From Pseudomonas sp. CFBP13508 (GTDB lineage Bacteria > Pseudomonadota > Gammaproteobacteria > Pseudomonadales > Pseudomonadaceae), in the NCBI RefSeq assembly GCF_005233515.1, contig NZ_QFZZ01000014.1:23033-87032 (forward strand): a stretch of 64,000 bases of DNA. Reading direction: 5' to 3'. Positions 49,530-57,600 of this stretch are shown here, one piece after another. How positions within the stretch are numbered: the stretch's first letter is position 1; each line of letters starts with the position of its first letter. A program made the translations under genes and the position numbers. The notes beneath the pieces were generated by a model. That model was not told the origin of the DNA, did no database searches, and saw only the letters and a program-made list of their open reading frames with translations.

Positions 49530-50735
49530 ATGACTGAAGCTTTGATTTTCGATGCGTTGCGCACTCCGCGTGGCAAAGGCAAGGCCGACGGTGCGCTGCA
49601 CAGTGTCAAACCGGTCAATTTGGCGGCTGGTTTGTTGACTGCGTTACAGGCGCGCACCGCGCTGGATACCAGTCAGGTCGATGATGTAGTTCTCGGCTGC
49701 GTCACGCCGATCGGCGATCAAGGCTCGGACATCGCCAAGACGGCGGTGCAAGTAGCCGATTGGGATGTCAGCGTCGCCGGCGTACAGATCAACCGTTTCT
49801 GCGCTTCGGGTCTGGAAGCGGTGAATCTTGGCGCGATGAAAGTGCGCTCGGGCTTCGAGGATCTGGTGGTGGTTGGCGGCGTCGAGTCGATGTCGCGGGT
49901 GCCAATGGGCAGCGATGGCGGCGCTTGGGCGCTGGACCCGCAGACCAACCTGCACAGCCATTTCACCCCGCAAGGTGTTGGCGCCGATCTCATCGCTACC
50001 CTCGAAGGCTTCAGCCGCCAGGACGTCGATGCCTACGCGCTGCACTCGCAGCAAAAAGCCGCACGAGCGCGGGCCGACGGCTCGTTCAACAAGTCGCTGG
50101 TGCCAGTACAGGATCAGAACGGCATCATCTTGCTTGATCACGATGAATTCATCCGCGCCGAATCGACCCTCGAAGGCCTGGGCAAGCTCAAGCCGAGTTT
50201 CGAAATGATCGGGCAGATGGGCTTCGACGCCACGGCGTTGCGGGTCTACAGCCATGTCGAGCGGATCAACCATGTGCACACGCCGGGCAACAGTTCCGGA
50301 ATTGTCGACGGTGCGGCGCTGATGCTCATCGGCTCCGAAGCCAAGGGCCGCGCGCTGGGGCTGCAGCCTCGTGCGCGCATCGTTGCTACGGCCGTCACCA
50401 GTACCGACCCGACCATCATGCTCACCGGCCCGGCGCCGGCGACTCGCAAAGCGCTGGCCAAGGCCGGACTGCGGGTGGAGGACATCGATCTGTTCGAGGT
50501 CAACGAAGCGTTTGCTTCGGTGGTGTTGAAATTCATCAAGGACATGGCCGTCGATCCCGGCAAGGTCAACGTCAACGGCGGCTCGATCGCCATGGGTCAC
50601 CCGCTGGGCGCCACGGGTTGCGCGATCCTCGGCACCCTGCTTGATGAACTGGAGGCGCGCAACCTGCGCTACGGCCTGGCGACGCTGTGTGTCGGCGGCG
50701 GCATGGGCATTGCCACCATCATCGAACGCCTCTGA
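49530..50735 (+). CDS. acetyl-CoA C-acyltransferase (thiolase)
   Basis: 401 residues from MTEALIFDALRTPRGKGK with GAGGACG upstream. The thiolase catalytic residues are cysteine in INRFCASGLEAVN, histidine in NEAFASV/GGSIAMGHPLGATG and the second cysteine in LATLCVGGGMG. The enzyme cleaves 3-ketoacyl-CoA in beta-oxidation. It is 24 bases ahead of a trifunctional partner and the pair forms a FadAB-type complex distinct from the classical fadBA operon, where fadB comes first. Confidence 0.94.
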   Translation: MTEALIFDALRTPRGKGKADGALHSVKPVNLAAGLLTALQARTALDTSQVDDVVLGCVTPIGDQGSDIAKTAVQVADWDVSVAGVQINRFCASGLEAVNLGAMKVRSGFEDLVVVGGVESMSRVPMGSDGGAWALDPQTNLHSHFTPQGVGADLIATLEGFSRQDVDAYALHSQQKAARARADGSFNKSLVPVQDQNGIILLDHDEFIRAESTLEGLGKLKPSFEMIGQMGFDATALRVYSHVERINHVHTPGNSSGIVDGAALMLIGSEAKGRALGLQPRARIVATAVTSTDPTIMLTGPAPATRKALAKAGLRVEDIDLFEVNEAFASVVLKFIKDMAVDPGKVNVNGGSIAMGHPLGATGCAILGTLLDELEARNLRYGLATLCVGGGMGIATIIERL

Positions 50736-50759
50736 GCCACGACTTCAAGGAACCCTGTT

Positions 50760-52904
50760 ATGAGCGAAGCCATTCGTTACGAAAAAGGCCAGGACGGCGT
50801 CGTCGTGCTGACCATGGACATGCCGGGCCAGAGCGCCAACACCATGAACGCCGTGTACCGCGAGGCCATGGCCGCTTGCGTTGCCCGCTTGCTGGCCGAG
50901 AAAGACAGCATTGCCGGAGTGATCATCACCTCGGCAAAGAAAACCTTTTTTGCCGGCGGCGATCTCAATGAGCTGATCAAGGTCGGCAAACCCGAAGCCA
51001 AAGCCTTCTACGACATGGTGCTGGCCCTCAAGGCGCAATTGCGCAGCCTGGAAACCCTCGGCAAACCGGTGGTCGCGGCGATCAACGGCGCTGCGCTGGG
51101 CGGCGGCTGGGAGATCTGTCTGGCCTGTCACCACCGCATTGCTGTTAATGACGCCTCGGTGCAACTCGGTCTGCCGGAAGTGACCCTGGGCCTGCTGCCG
51201 GGCGGTGGAGGCGTGGTGCGCATGGTACGCATGCTCGGCATCGAAAAAGCGCTGCCGTACTTGCTTGAAGGCAAGAAGGTGCGCCCGCAACAGGCGTTGC
51301 AGGCCGGGCTGATTGATGACTTGGCAGCGGATCGCGATGAGCTGCTGGCCAAGGCGCGCGCCTGGATTCTCGCCAATCCGGCGGCAGTGCAGCGCTGGGA
51401 CGTCAAGGGGTACCAGATTCCCGGCGGCACGCCATCGAACCCGAAAGTAGCGCAGATGCTGGCGATTGCGCCGTCGATCCTGCGCGCGAAAACCCAAGGC
51501 ACCTTGCCGGCGCCGGAGAAGATTCTATGCGCGGCGGTGGAGGGCGCTCAGGTCGATTTCGACACCGCGCACCTGATCGAAACCCGCTACTTCACTGAGC
51601 TGACGACCGGGCAAATCTCGAAAAACCTGATCGGTACGTTCTGGTTCCAGTTGAACGAGATCAACGCCGGCGGTTCCAGGCCGCAAGGTTTTGCGCCCTA
51701 TAAAACCCGCAAAGTCGGTGTGCTCGGCGCCGGAATGATGGGCGCAGGCATCGCGTTCGTCAGCGCCTCGGCCGGTATCGACGTCGTCCTCAAGGACATC
51801 AACCTTGCCTCTGCCGAGAAGGGCAAAGCGCATTCCGCAGCGCTGCTGGACAAGAAAGTTGCCCGTGGCCAAATGACAGCCGAACAGCGCGAAGCGGTGC
51901 TGGCGCGAATCGTTGCGAGCGAAAGCGATGCCGATTTGGCCGGTTGCGATCTGATCATCGAAGCGGTGTTCGAGGATCGCCAACTCAAAGCCAGGGTGTC
52001 CGCCGCCGCGCAACAGGTCGTGGGCGGCGAAGCGGTCATTGCTTCCAATACGTCGACGCTGCCGATCACCGGTCTGGCTACGGCGGTGCCCGATCAAAGC
52101 AAATTCATCGGCCTGCATTTCTTCAGTCCGGTAGAAAAAATGCCGCTGGTGGAAATCATCAAAGGTGCGCAGACCAGCGCCGAAACACTCGCTCGCGGTT
52201 TCGATTTCGTGCTGCAAATCAAGAAAACTCCGATCGTGGTCAACGACAGTCGCGGCTTCTTTACCTCGCGGGTGTTCGGCACGTTCACCAACGAAGGCAT
52301 TGCCATGCTCGGCGAGGGCGTCAGTGCGCCGATGATCGAGACCGAAGCGCGCAAGGCTGGGATGCCGGTCGGGCCTCTGGCAATCTCCGACGAAGTTTCC
52401 CTCAGTCTGATGAGCCATATCCGTCAGCAGACGGCCAAGGACTTACAAGCAGAGGGGAAACCGCTGATTGAGCACCCGGCCTTTGCCGTGATTGACTTGA
52501 TGCTCAATGAATTCAAACGACCGGGCAAAGCTGCCGGAGGCGGTTTTTATGAGTATCCAGCGGGCTCGCAGAAGCATTTATGGCCGGAGCTGAAAACGCG
52601 CTTCGAGAAGGCCGACGGACAGATCTCTGCGAAGGATGTGCGTGATCGGCTGTTGTTTGTGCAGGCCATCGAAACCGTGCGTTGCGTGGAGGAGGGCGTG
52701 CTCACCTCGACGGCGGATGCCAACGTCGGCTCGATCTTCGGCATCGGTTTCGCCGCGTGGACGGGCGGGGCGCTGCAGTTCATCAACCAGTATGGCCTGA
52801 AGGACTTCGTCGCCCGCGCGCAGTATCTGGCCGAGCAATACGGCGAACGCTTTACCCCGCCAGCGCTGCTGCTGGACAAAGCGGCGAAAGGTGAAATGTT
52901 CTAG
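50760..52904 (+). CDS. multifunctional enoyl-CoA hydratase/3-hydroxyacyl-CoA dehydrogenase
   Basis: 714 residues, FadB/FadJ architecture. The crotonase domain (1-190) has the oxyanion loops KTFFAGGDLNEL and NGAALGGGWEICLAC with a catalytic glutamate in GLPEVTLGLLPGGGG. The dehydrogenase NAD fold starts near residue 319 with VGVLGAGMMGAGIAFVSASAG, and the catalytic histidine is in GLHFFSPVEKMPLVEI. It performs hydration and oxidation steps of beta-oxidation and feeds the thiolase upstream. No acyl-CoA dehydrogenase adjoins. Confidence 0.94.
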   Translation: MSEAIRYEKGQDGVVVLTMDMPGQSANTMNAVYREAMAACVARLLAEKDSIAGVIITSAKKTFFAGGDLNELIKVGKPEAKAFYDMVLALKAQLRSLETLGKPVVAAINGAALGGGWEICLACHHRIAVNDASVQLGLPEVTLGLLPGGGGVVRMVRMLGIEKALPYLLEGKKVRPQQALQAGLIDDLAADRDELLAKARAWILANPAAVQRWDVKGYQIPGGTPSNPKVAQMLAIAPSILRAKTQGTLPAPEKILCAAVEGAQVDFDTAHLIETRYFTELTTGQISKNLIGTFWFQLNEINAGGSRPQGFAPYKTRKVGVLGAGMMGAGIAFVSASAGIDVVLKDINLASAEKGKAHSAALLDKKVARGQMTAEQREAVLARIVASESDADLAGCDLIIEAVFEDRQLKARVSAAAQQVVGGEAVIASNTSTLPITGLATAVPDQSKFIGLHFFSPVEKMPLVEIIKGAQTSAETLARGFDFVLQIKKTPIVVNDSRGFFTSRVFGTFTNEGIAMLGEGVSAPMIETEARKAGMPVGPLAISDEVSLSLMSHIRQQTAKDLQAEGKPLIEHPAFAVIDLMLNEFKRPGKAAGGGFYEYPAGSQKHLWPELKTRFEKADGQISAKDVRDRLLFVQAIETVRCVEEGVLTSTADANVGSIFGIGFAAWTGGALQFINQYGLKDFVARAQYLAEQYGERFTPPALLLDKAAKGEMF

Positions 52905-52996
52905 GGCCGGCGAGCATTTCGGGGCTTGCCTTGGCCACGTGTTTCAAGGCAGGCTCTGGGGTGTTCATTATTCCCATCACGTGTCAGGTATTTTTT

Positions 52997-53725
52997 ATGT
53001 CGCTGCGCATCTGCATTCTCGAAACCGACATCCTGCGGCCCGAATTGATTGATCAATATCAGGGTTATGGGCAGATGTTCCAGCGACTGTTCTCGCAACA
53101 ACCGATCGCCGCTGAGTTCACTGTCTATAACGTGGTGAAGGGGGATTACCCAAGTGACGACGAGACTTTCGATGCGTACCTGGTCACTGGCAGCAAGGCC
53201 GATTCGTTCGGCACGGATCCGTGGATCCAGACCCTCAAGACCTACCTTTTGAATCGCTACGAACGCGGCGACAAATTGCTCGGCGTGTGTTTCGGTCATC
53301 AATTGCTGGCACTGCTGCTTGGTGGCAAGAGCGAGCGTGCATCCCAAGGCTGGGGTGTCGGCACTCACAGCTACCAGCTGGCAGCCAAGGCGCCGTGGAT
53401 GAGCCCGGTGCGCGAAGAGCTGACACTGCTGATCAGCCACCAGGATCAGGTCACCGAGCTACCGGAAAACGCCACGGTCATCGCCTCCAGCGATTTCTGC
53501 CCGTTCGCGGCGTATCACATCAACGACCAGGTGCTGTGCTTCCAGGGCCACCCGGAATTCATTCATGATTATTCGCGCGCGCTGCTCGATCTGCGCCAGG
53601 AAGCGCTGGGCTCGCAGATCTACAGCAAGGGGGTCGCGAGCCTAGAGCAGGAGCATCATGGCGCTACGGTTGCGGAGTGGATGATGCGCTTCGTGGCGCA
53701 CAAGCCAGAAGCGGCTCAACGCTAA
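52997..53725 (+). CDS. class I glutamine amidotransferase-like protein
   Basis: 242 residues from MSLRICILETDILRPEL; a longer frame upstream lacks a ribosome site. Nucleophile cysteine is in LLGVCFGHQLLALLLGG and the histidine in CFQGHPEFIHDYS. Related stand-alone proteins include gamma-glutamyl-polyamine hydrolases and GMP synthase-like amidotransferases. The TGSKADSFGTDPWI region is typical of the GuaA-like stand-alone group. The substrate is not known. Confidence 0.88.
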   Translation: MSLRICILETDILRPELIDQYQGYGQMFQRLFSQQPIAAEFTVYNVVKGDYPSDDETFDAYLVTGSKADSFGTDPWIQTLKTYLLNRYERGDKLLGVCFGHQLLALLLGGKSERASQGWGVGTHSYQLAAKAPWMSPVREELTLLISHQDQVTELPENATVIASSDFCPFAAYHINDQVLCFQGHPEFIHDYSRALLDLRQEALGSQIYSKGVASLEQEHHGATVAEWMMRFVAHKPEAAQR

Positions 53726-53744
53726 AAGGGTCTGCTTCCACAAT

Positions 53745-53771
53745 CCCTGTGGGAGCGAGCCTGCTCGCGAA
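53745..53771. repeat. single REP half-element, family B
   Basis: One CCTGTGGGAGCGAGCCTGCT-CGCGAAT arm without a partner, between convergent genes. Confidence 0.85.
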
Positions 53772-53794
53772 TATCCGGGGTAACGCGGTCCCGG

Positions 53795-54766
53795 CTACAG
53801 CCACCCGGACCGCTTGAAACTCGCCCACAAACTCACACACCCCACCGCAATAAACCCCAGCACCGCAAAATAACCGTAATGCCAGGTCAATTCCGGCATG
53901 TTCTGGAAATTCATCCCGTAAATTCCCGCCACCGCTGTCGGGAACGCCAGAATCGCCGCCCACGCTGCAAACTTGCGCTGCACCACGCTCTGCCGTGATG
54001 CCTCGAGCAACACGCCAATCTCGATGGTCTGGCTGGCAATGTCGGCCAGCGTGCTCAGATCTTCCATTTGCCGCGTCACGTGAATCTGCACATCGCGAAA
54101 GTACGGGCGCATGTTCTTGTCGATGAACGGGAAACTGAGCTTTTGCAGCTCTTCGCCGATTTCCACCATCGGCGCCGCATATCGACGCAAGCGCACCACA
54201 TCACGGCGCAAACCGTGCAGCTTCTGGATGTCGCGCTCGTTGAGGGCGCTGCACAGCACGTTGCGCTCCAGCTCATCGATCTCAGCGTGGATCGCTTCGC
54301 CCACCGGCTGATAGTTCTCGATGACGAAATCGAGCAGCGCATACAGGACGAAATCCTCTCCGTGCTCGAGCAACAGCGGACGCGCTTCACAGCGTTGACG
54401 CACATAGGCGTACGACGCGGAGTGGCCGTTGCGTGCGGTAATGATGTAACCCCTGCCGGCGAAGATATGCGTTTCGATGAATTGCAAAACGCCGTTTTCA
54501 CGGACCGGCGAGTAGGTGACGATAAACAGAGCGTCACCAAAGGTTTCCAGTTTCGGTCGGCTGTGTTTTTCCAGTGCGTCTTCGATGGCCAGTTCATGCA
54601 AGTTGAACTGACGTTGCAGGTTGGATAATTCCTGTGCGTCCGGTTCTTCCAGGCCGATCCACACGAAGTGGCCGGGTTTGGCCGCCCAGGCGGCACCTTC
54701 GTCCAGCGCAATATTGGTGACTTTCTTACCCTCGCTGTACACCGCAGCAGCAACAACTCGACCCAT
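53795..54766 (-). CDS. CorA-family magnesium/cobalt transporter
   Basis: 323 residues. A long cytoplasmic alpha/beta and helical domain leads to two C-terminal transmembrane helices, the first ending in the signature YGMNFQNMPE (GMN selectivity motif) and the second GYFAVLGFIAVGCVSLWASF followed by the basic KRSGWL tail. CorA pentamers carry Mg2+ (and Co2+/Ni2+) into the cell. Orientation is convergent with the amidotransferase gene. Confidence 0.95.
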   Translation of the reverse strand: MGRVVAAAVYSEGKKVTNIALDEGAAWAAKPGHFVWIGLEEPDAQELSNLQRQFNLHELAIEDALEKHSRPKLETFGDALFIVTYSPVRENGVLQFIETHIFAGRGYIITARNGHSASYAYVRQRCEARPLLLEHGEDFVLYALLDFVIENYQPVGEAIHAEIDELERNVLCSALNERDIQKLHGLRRDVVRLRRYAAPMVEIGEELQKLSFPFIDKNMRPYFRDVQIHVTRQMEDLSTLADIASQTIEIGVLLEASRQSVVQRKFAAWAAILAFPTAVAGIYGMNFQNMPELTWHYGYFAVLGFIAVGCVSLWASFKRSGWL

Positions 54767-54871
54767 GGTGGTGATTCACTTCTTCTTGGCAGATGGCAGG
54801 GGAACAAGGCTTCAGCTTAGCCGTGTCGCTGCTTGAGAGTCAGTGAAACTTCTACAGTTCACCCGGCAAAA

Positions 54872-54898
54872 GAAAACCCGCACAGGGCGGGTCTTGTT
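54872..54898 (-). terminator. intrinsic terminator after plsC-like gene
   Basis: On the minus strand ACCCGCCC, TGT loop, GCGGGTTTTCTTTT. Confidence 0.8.
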
Positions 54899-55621
54899 TC
54901 ACGCGGCTTGCAGTTGCCGATCCATCGATTCAATGCACTCGCGCATCTGCTCGCGGCATCGCTCAATCAGCATGGGCATGTCGTCCATGGTCAATCCGAC
55001 TGTAGGAATCGCCGGCAAGGAACGTATGAGAACGTCCCCGCTGCGCCAGCGATTCAGGCGCATGTGTTTGATATAGCTGCTCACGCACACCGGAACGATC
55101 GGCACGCCGGCGGCAATTGCCATCTGGAACGCGCCTTTCTTGAACGGCAGCAAATCTTCACCGAGGTTGCGGGTGCCTTCCGGAAACACCCAGATCGAGG
55201 TGTCTTCGTTCTGCAAGGTGTGGGTCGTCGTCAGCATCGACTGCCGCGCCTTGTGCGCATTGCCACGGTCGATCAACACATTGCCGGCCAGCCAGAACAA
55301 CTGGCCGAACAAAGGCACCCACTTCAGGCTTTTCTTGCCGATACACACGGTGCGGCGGGGGACGACATTGCCGAAGACGAACAGATCGTAGTTGGACTGA
55401 TGGTTGGCAATGATCACGCAACTGTCGGGCTTGTTCATCAAGCCGTTGACCTCGGACCTGACCCGCAAACGCAAGATACACATCGCCGGCAAAGCGTAAA
55501 GGCGGGCGCACAGTCGGCTGTTGTCCGGGTTGAACGGGCGGCACAGTCCAAGGATCACGCCGAGCACGCCGGCCAGAATAAAGTGCAGGCCCATCAACAA
55601 CATACGAAACACAAACAGCAT
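54899..55621 (-). CDS. plsC: 1-acyl-sn-glycerol-3-phosphate acyltransferase
   Basis: 240 residues. An N-terminal hydrophobic segment (MLLMGLHFILAGVLGVILGL) anchors the protein; the acyltransferase motifs are NHQSNYD (HX4D), GKKSLKWVPLFGQ, FPEGTRN and VPIVPVCVS. It acylates lysophosphatidic acid to phosphatidic acid at the inner membrane. Pseudomonads have several PlsC paralogues; which one this is cannot be said. It is monocistronic with its own terminator. Confidence 0.92.
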   Translation of the reverse strand: MLFVFRMLLMGLHFILAGVLGVILGLCRPFNPDNSRLCARLYALPAMCILRLRVRSEVNGLMNKPDSCVIIANHQSNYDLFVFGNVVPRRTVCIGKKSLKWVPLFGQLFWLAGNVLIDRGNAHKARQSMLTTTHTLQNEDTSIWVFPEGTRNLGEDLLPFKKGAFQMAIAAGVPIVPVCVSSYIKHMRLNRWRSGDVLIRSLPAIPTVGLTMDDMPMLIERCREQMRECIESMDRQLQAA

Positions 55622-55788
55622 TTTTGCAGGCCCACCGGGACAAAAGGTGGCGCAGTGTACGGATGTGCACTGTTTTCGGCAATTGCCGCTATAGAGTCCG
55701 GAGATGGCCGATGTTTAAGCGCATGTTTCAGTATTGCCTGTCAGGCGCGTCCTAGAGCTTTCCGCGAATCTTCGACGTGTGACGTAAG

Positions 55789-55815
55789 AAAAAGCCCGAC
55801 ACGAGGGTCGGGCTA
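55789..55815 (-). terminator. intrinsic terminator after the crotonase gene
   Basis: On the minus strand AGCCCGAC, CCTCGT loop, GTCGGGCTTTTTC. Confidence 0.85.
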
Positions 55816-55842
55816 TTCACTTATCGGCAGATCCTGGACGAG

Positions 55843-56532
55843 TCAGCCCAGATGTTGCTGGTCCTGCAGGATGGCGTCGTCAAGAGTTTCCAGCAGTTGC
55901 TTGCGCACTTTCAGCTTGGTGTTCTTGTGCGCGAGCATGTTGATCTTCTTCAACTGCCGCGCGGCAGCCAGGGCAGCGCCTTGCAATTCTTCGGCTGTGA
56001 CGACTTTGTCGAGGAAGCCTGCATCAACGGCACTTTGCGGATCGAACATCTCGCCATTGATCACCGAGCGATGGAAAGCCGAACGCCGCAAGCGATCACG
56101 CGCCAGCTCGATACCGGCGTGGTGCATGGTCATGCCGATCTGCACTTCGTTCAGGCCGATGCTGAACGGCCCGTCGACACCGATGCGGTAATCGGCGGAC
56201 AACAGCAGGAAAGCGCCCTTGGCCACAGCGTGCCCCGGGCAAGCAACGATCACCGGGAACGGGTGAGAGAGCAGGCGGCGGGCCAGGGTCGAACCGGCCG
56301 TCACCAGCGCAACGGCTTCTTTCGGGCCGGCGGTCATCACCTTCAGGTCATATCCGCCCGAGAGGATCCCCGGCTGCCCGGTGATGATCACCACCGCGCG
56401 ATCCGCCACCGCCTGATCCAGCGCCGCGTTAAACGCCGCAATCACATCCGGAGAAATCGCGTTGACCTTGCCATTGTTCAGGGTCAGGGTCGCGATACCG
56501 TCTTCGAGGTGGTAGGCAATCAACTCGCTCAT
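55843..56532 (-). CDS. crotonase/enoyl-CoA hydratase-like protein
   Basis: 229 residues, short for the family (about 255). The oxyanion-hole loops are LSGGYDLKVM and GHAVAKGAFLLLSADYRIG, and a glutamate sits in LNEVQIGMTMHHAG. It therefore can bind acyl-CoA thioesters; the missing second glutamate suggests isomerase, hydrolase or another crotonase reaction rather than classical hydration. No partner gene adjoins. Start has AGGAAT upstream. Confidence 0.88.
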   Translation of the reverse strand: MSELIAYHLEDGIATLTLNNGKVNAISPDVIAAFNAALDQAVADRAVVIITGQPGILSGGYDLKVMTAGPKEAVALVTAGSTLARRLLSHPFPVIVACPGHAVAKGAFLLLSADYRIGVDGPFSIGLNEVQIGMTMHHAGIELARDRLRRSAFHRSVINGEMFDPQSAVDAGFLDKVVTAEELQGAALAAARQLKKINMLAHKNTKLKVRKQLLETLDDAILQDQQHLG

Positions 56533-56762
56533 GACGCTATTCCTTATTAGAAAGATGGGCAGACGTTACCCACCGCCGCAAGCCAGGTAAAGCGCCGTGA
56601 CTGACCTGCCAGTCACCGTTTTGCGCTTCGGCCAGCGTCGCGCGCGTGTTGCCTGCTATAAAAGGAAGCGCACGGCTTACCCGAGATTGGCGGGTTTGCC
56701 ATCGTCCGCTCTGGCTGATCGTGGCGGCCTCTCTTAAGCGCATGAAAATTCTGAAAAAAAGT

Positions 56763-56791
56763 TTGCCATCGGAAAAGCTTTCGACTACATT
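56763..56791 (+). promoter_or_regulatory. sigma70-type promoter for tRNA-Ser
   Basis: TTGCCA, 17-base spacer, TACATT, then a GC-rich discriminator (AGCGCGCC) as in stable RNA promoters, about 39 bases before the tRNA 5' end. Confidence 0.6.
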
Positions 56792-56829
56792 AGCGCGCCT
56801 CGACAGACAGAACTTGTCTGCAGAGATAC

Positions 56830-56919
56830 GGTGAAGTGTCCGAGTGGCTTAAGGAGCACGCCTGGAAAGTGTGTATACAGGAAACTGTATCGAGAGTTCG
56901 AATCTCTCCTTCACCGCCA
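56830..56919 (+). tRNA. tRNA-Ser (anticodon GGA)
   Basis: The 90-base gene includes an encoded CCA end. Acceptor stem GGTGAAG pairs with CTTCACC; the anticodon stem CACGC/GTGTG closes a CTGGAAA loop with GGA at 56864-56866; a long variable arm (TATACAGGAAACTGTAT) marks a class II tRNA; the T arm holds GAGAGTTCGAATCTCTC. It reads UCC and UCU. Confidence 0.97.
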
Positions 56920-56932
56920 CATTTTGAAAACG

Positions 56933-56969
56933 CAAACCCCTGATTTTCCTAGAGAAAGTCGGGGGTTTG
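56933..56969 (+). terminator. terminator after tRNA-Ser
   Basis: CAAACCCCTGA, loop, TCGGGGGTTTG followed by TGGTTTTT. Confidence 0.75.
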
Positions 56970-57124
56970 TGGTTTTTGGCGGCTGGAAAATGGTGACGTG
57001 GGACCGTTGATGTTCGGCATCTATGAATGTGTCTTGGCGATCATTCTCTCTCCAAAGCTATACAAAACCCTGTCACCCGTCGAAATCTCCTACACGCCTC
57101 ATTGACCCTCCGAACCGTCCCGAG

Positions 57125-57148
57125 TTTACTGTATGCGCATACAGTAAA
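57125..57148. promoter_or_regulatory. LexA box (SOS operator) of umuDC
   Basis: A perfect 24-base palindrome TTTACTG...CAGTAAA whose central 16 bases CTGTATGCGCATACAG match the CTG-N10-CAG LexA consensus. It lies 21 bases before the umuD-like ATG and predicts DNA-damage induction. Confidence 0.93.
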
Positions 57149-57168
57149 TTCACTATCAGGTTCGTATC

Positions 57169-57600
57169 ATGAGCGTCACCATCCTCGGCCCGTTGTCAGG
57201 CGCGGGCGAAAAGCTTGCGTTGTATTCGTTTCGGATTCCCGCCGGTTTTCCTTCGCCGGCGGCTGATCACATTGAAAAGCACATTTCGCTTGATGAGATC
57301 TTCGATATTCGTGCGCCGCACGTTTATCTGGCGAAGATCGAAGGCGAGAGCATGCAGGACGCGGGGATATTTTGCGGTGATCTGGTGATCGTCGATCGCA
57401 GCCTGAATGCCGAGCACGGCGATATCGTCATCGCCGGTCTCAACTCCGAACCCATCTGCAAGCGCCTGCACATGCGCGACAACACCGTCATCCTTCTTTC
57501 GGCCAACAGCAAATACCCGCCTCGCTACGTGATGGAAGGGGATGAGTTGGTGATCTGGGGCGTGGTCACTTACAGCGTGCGCGACCATGGCAAATCGTGA
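57169..57600 (+). CDS. umuD: UmuD-like LexA-family autoprotease subunit
   Basis: 143 residues. The self-cleavage site is PAGFPSPAAD, so the cut would fall between Ala25 and Gly26 where E. coli UmuD has Cys-Gly. The catalytic dyad is Ser61 in GESMQDAG and Lys98 in ICKRL. After RecA-stimulated cleavage the product joins UmuC to make DNA polymerase V. A LexA box precedes it and the umuC gene overlaps its end by 14 bases. Confidence 0.95.
   Translation: MSVTILGPLSGAGEKLALYSFRIPAGFPSPAADHIEKHISLDEIFDIRAPHVYLAKIEGESMQDAGIFCGDLVIVDRSLNAEHGDIVIAGLNSEPICKRLHMRDNTVILLSANSKYPPRYVMEGDELVIWGVVTYSVRDHGKS

Noticed and set aside
390..53771. Repeated palindromic blocks considered as a CRISPR array
   Set aside because: The repeats are scattered singly between genes over 53 kb with no regular spacers or cas genes; they are REP-type elements.
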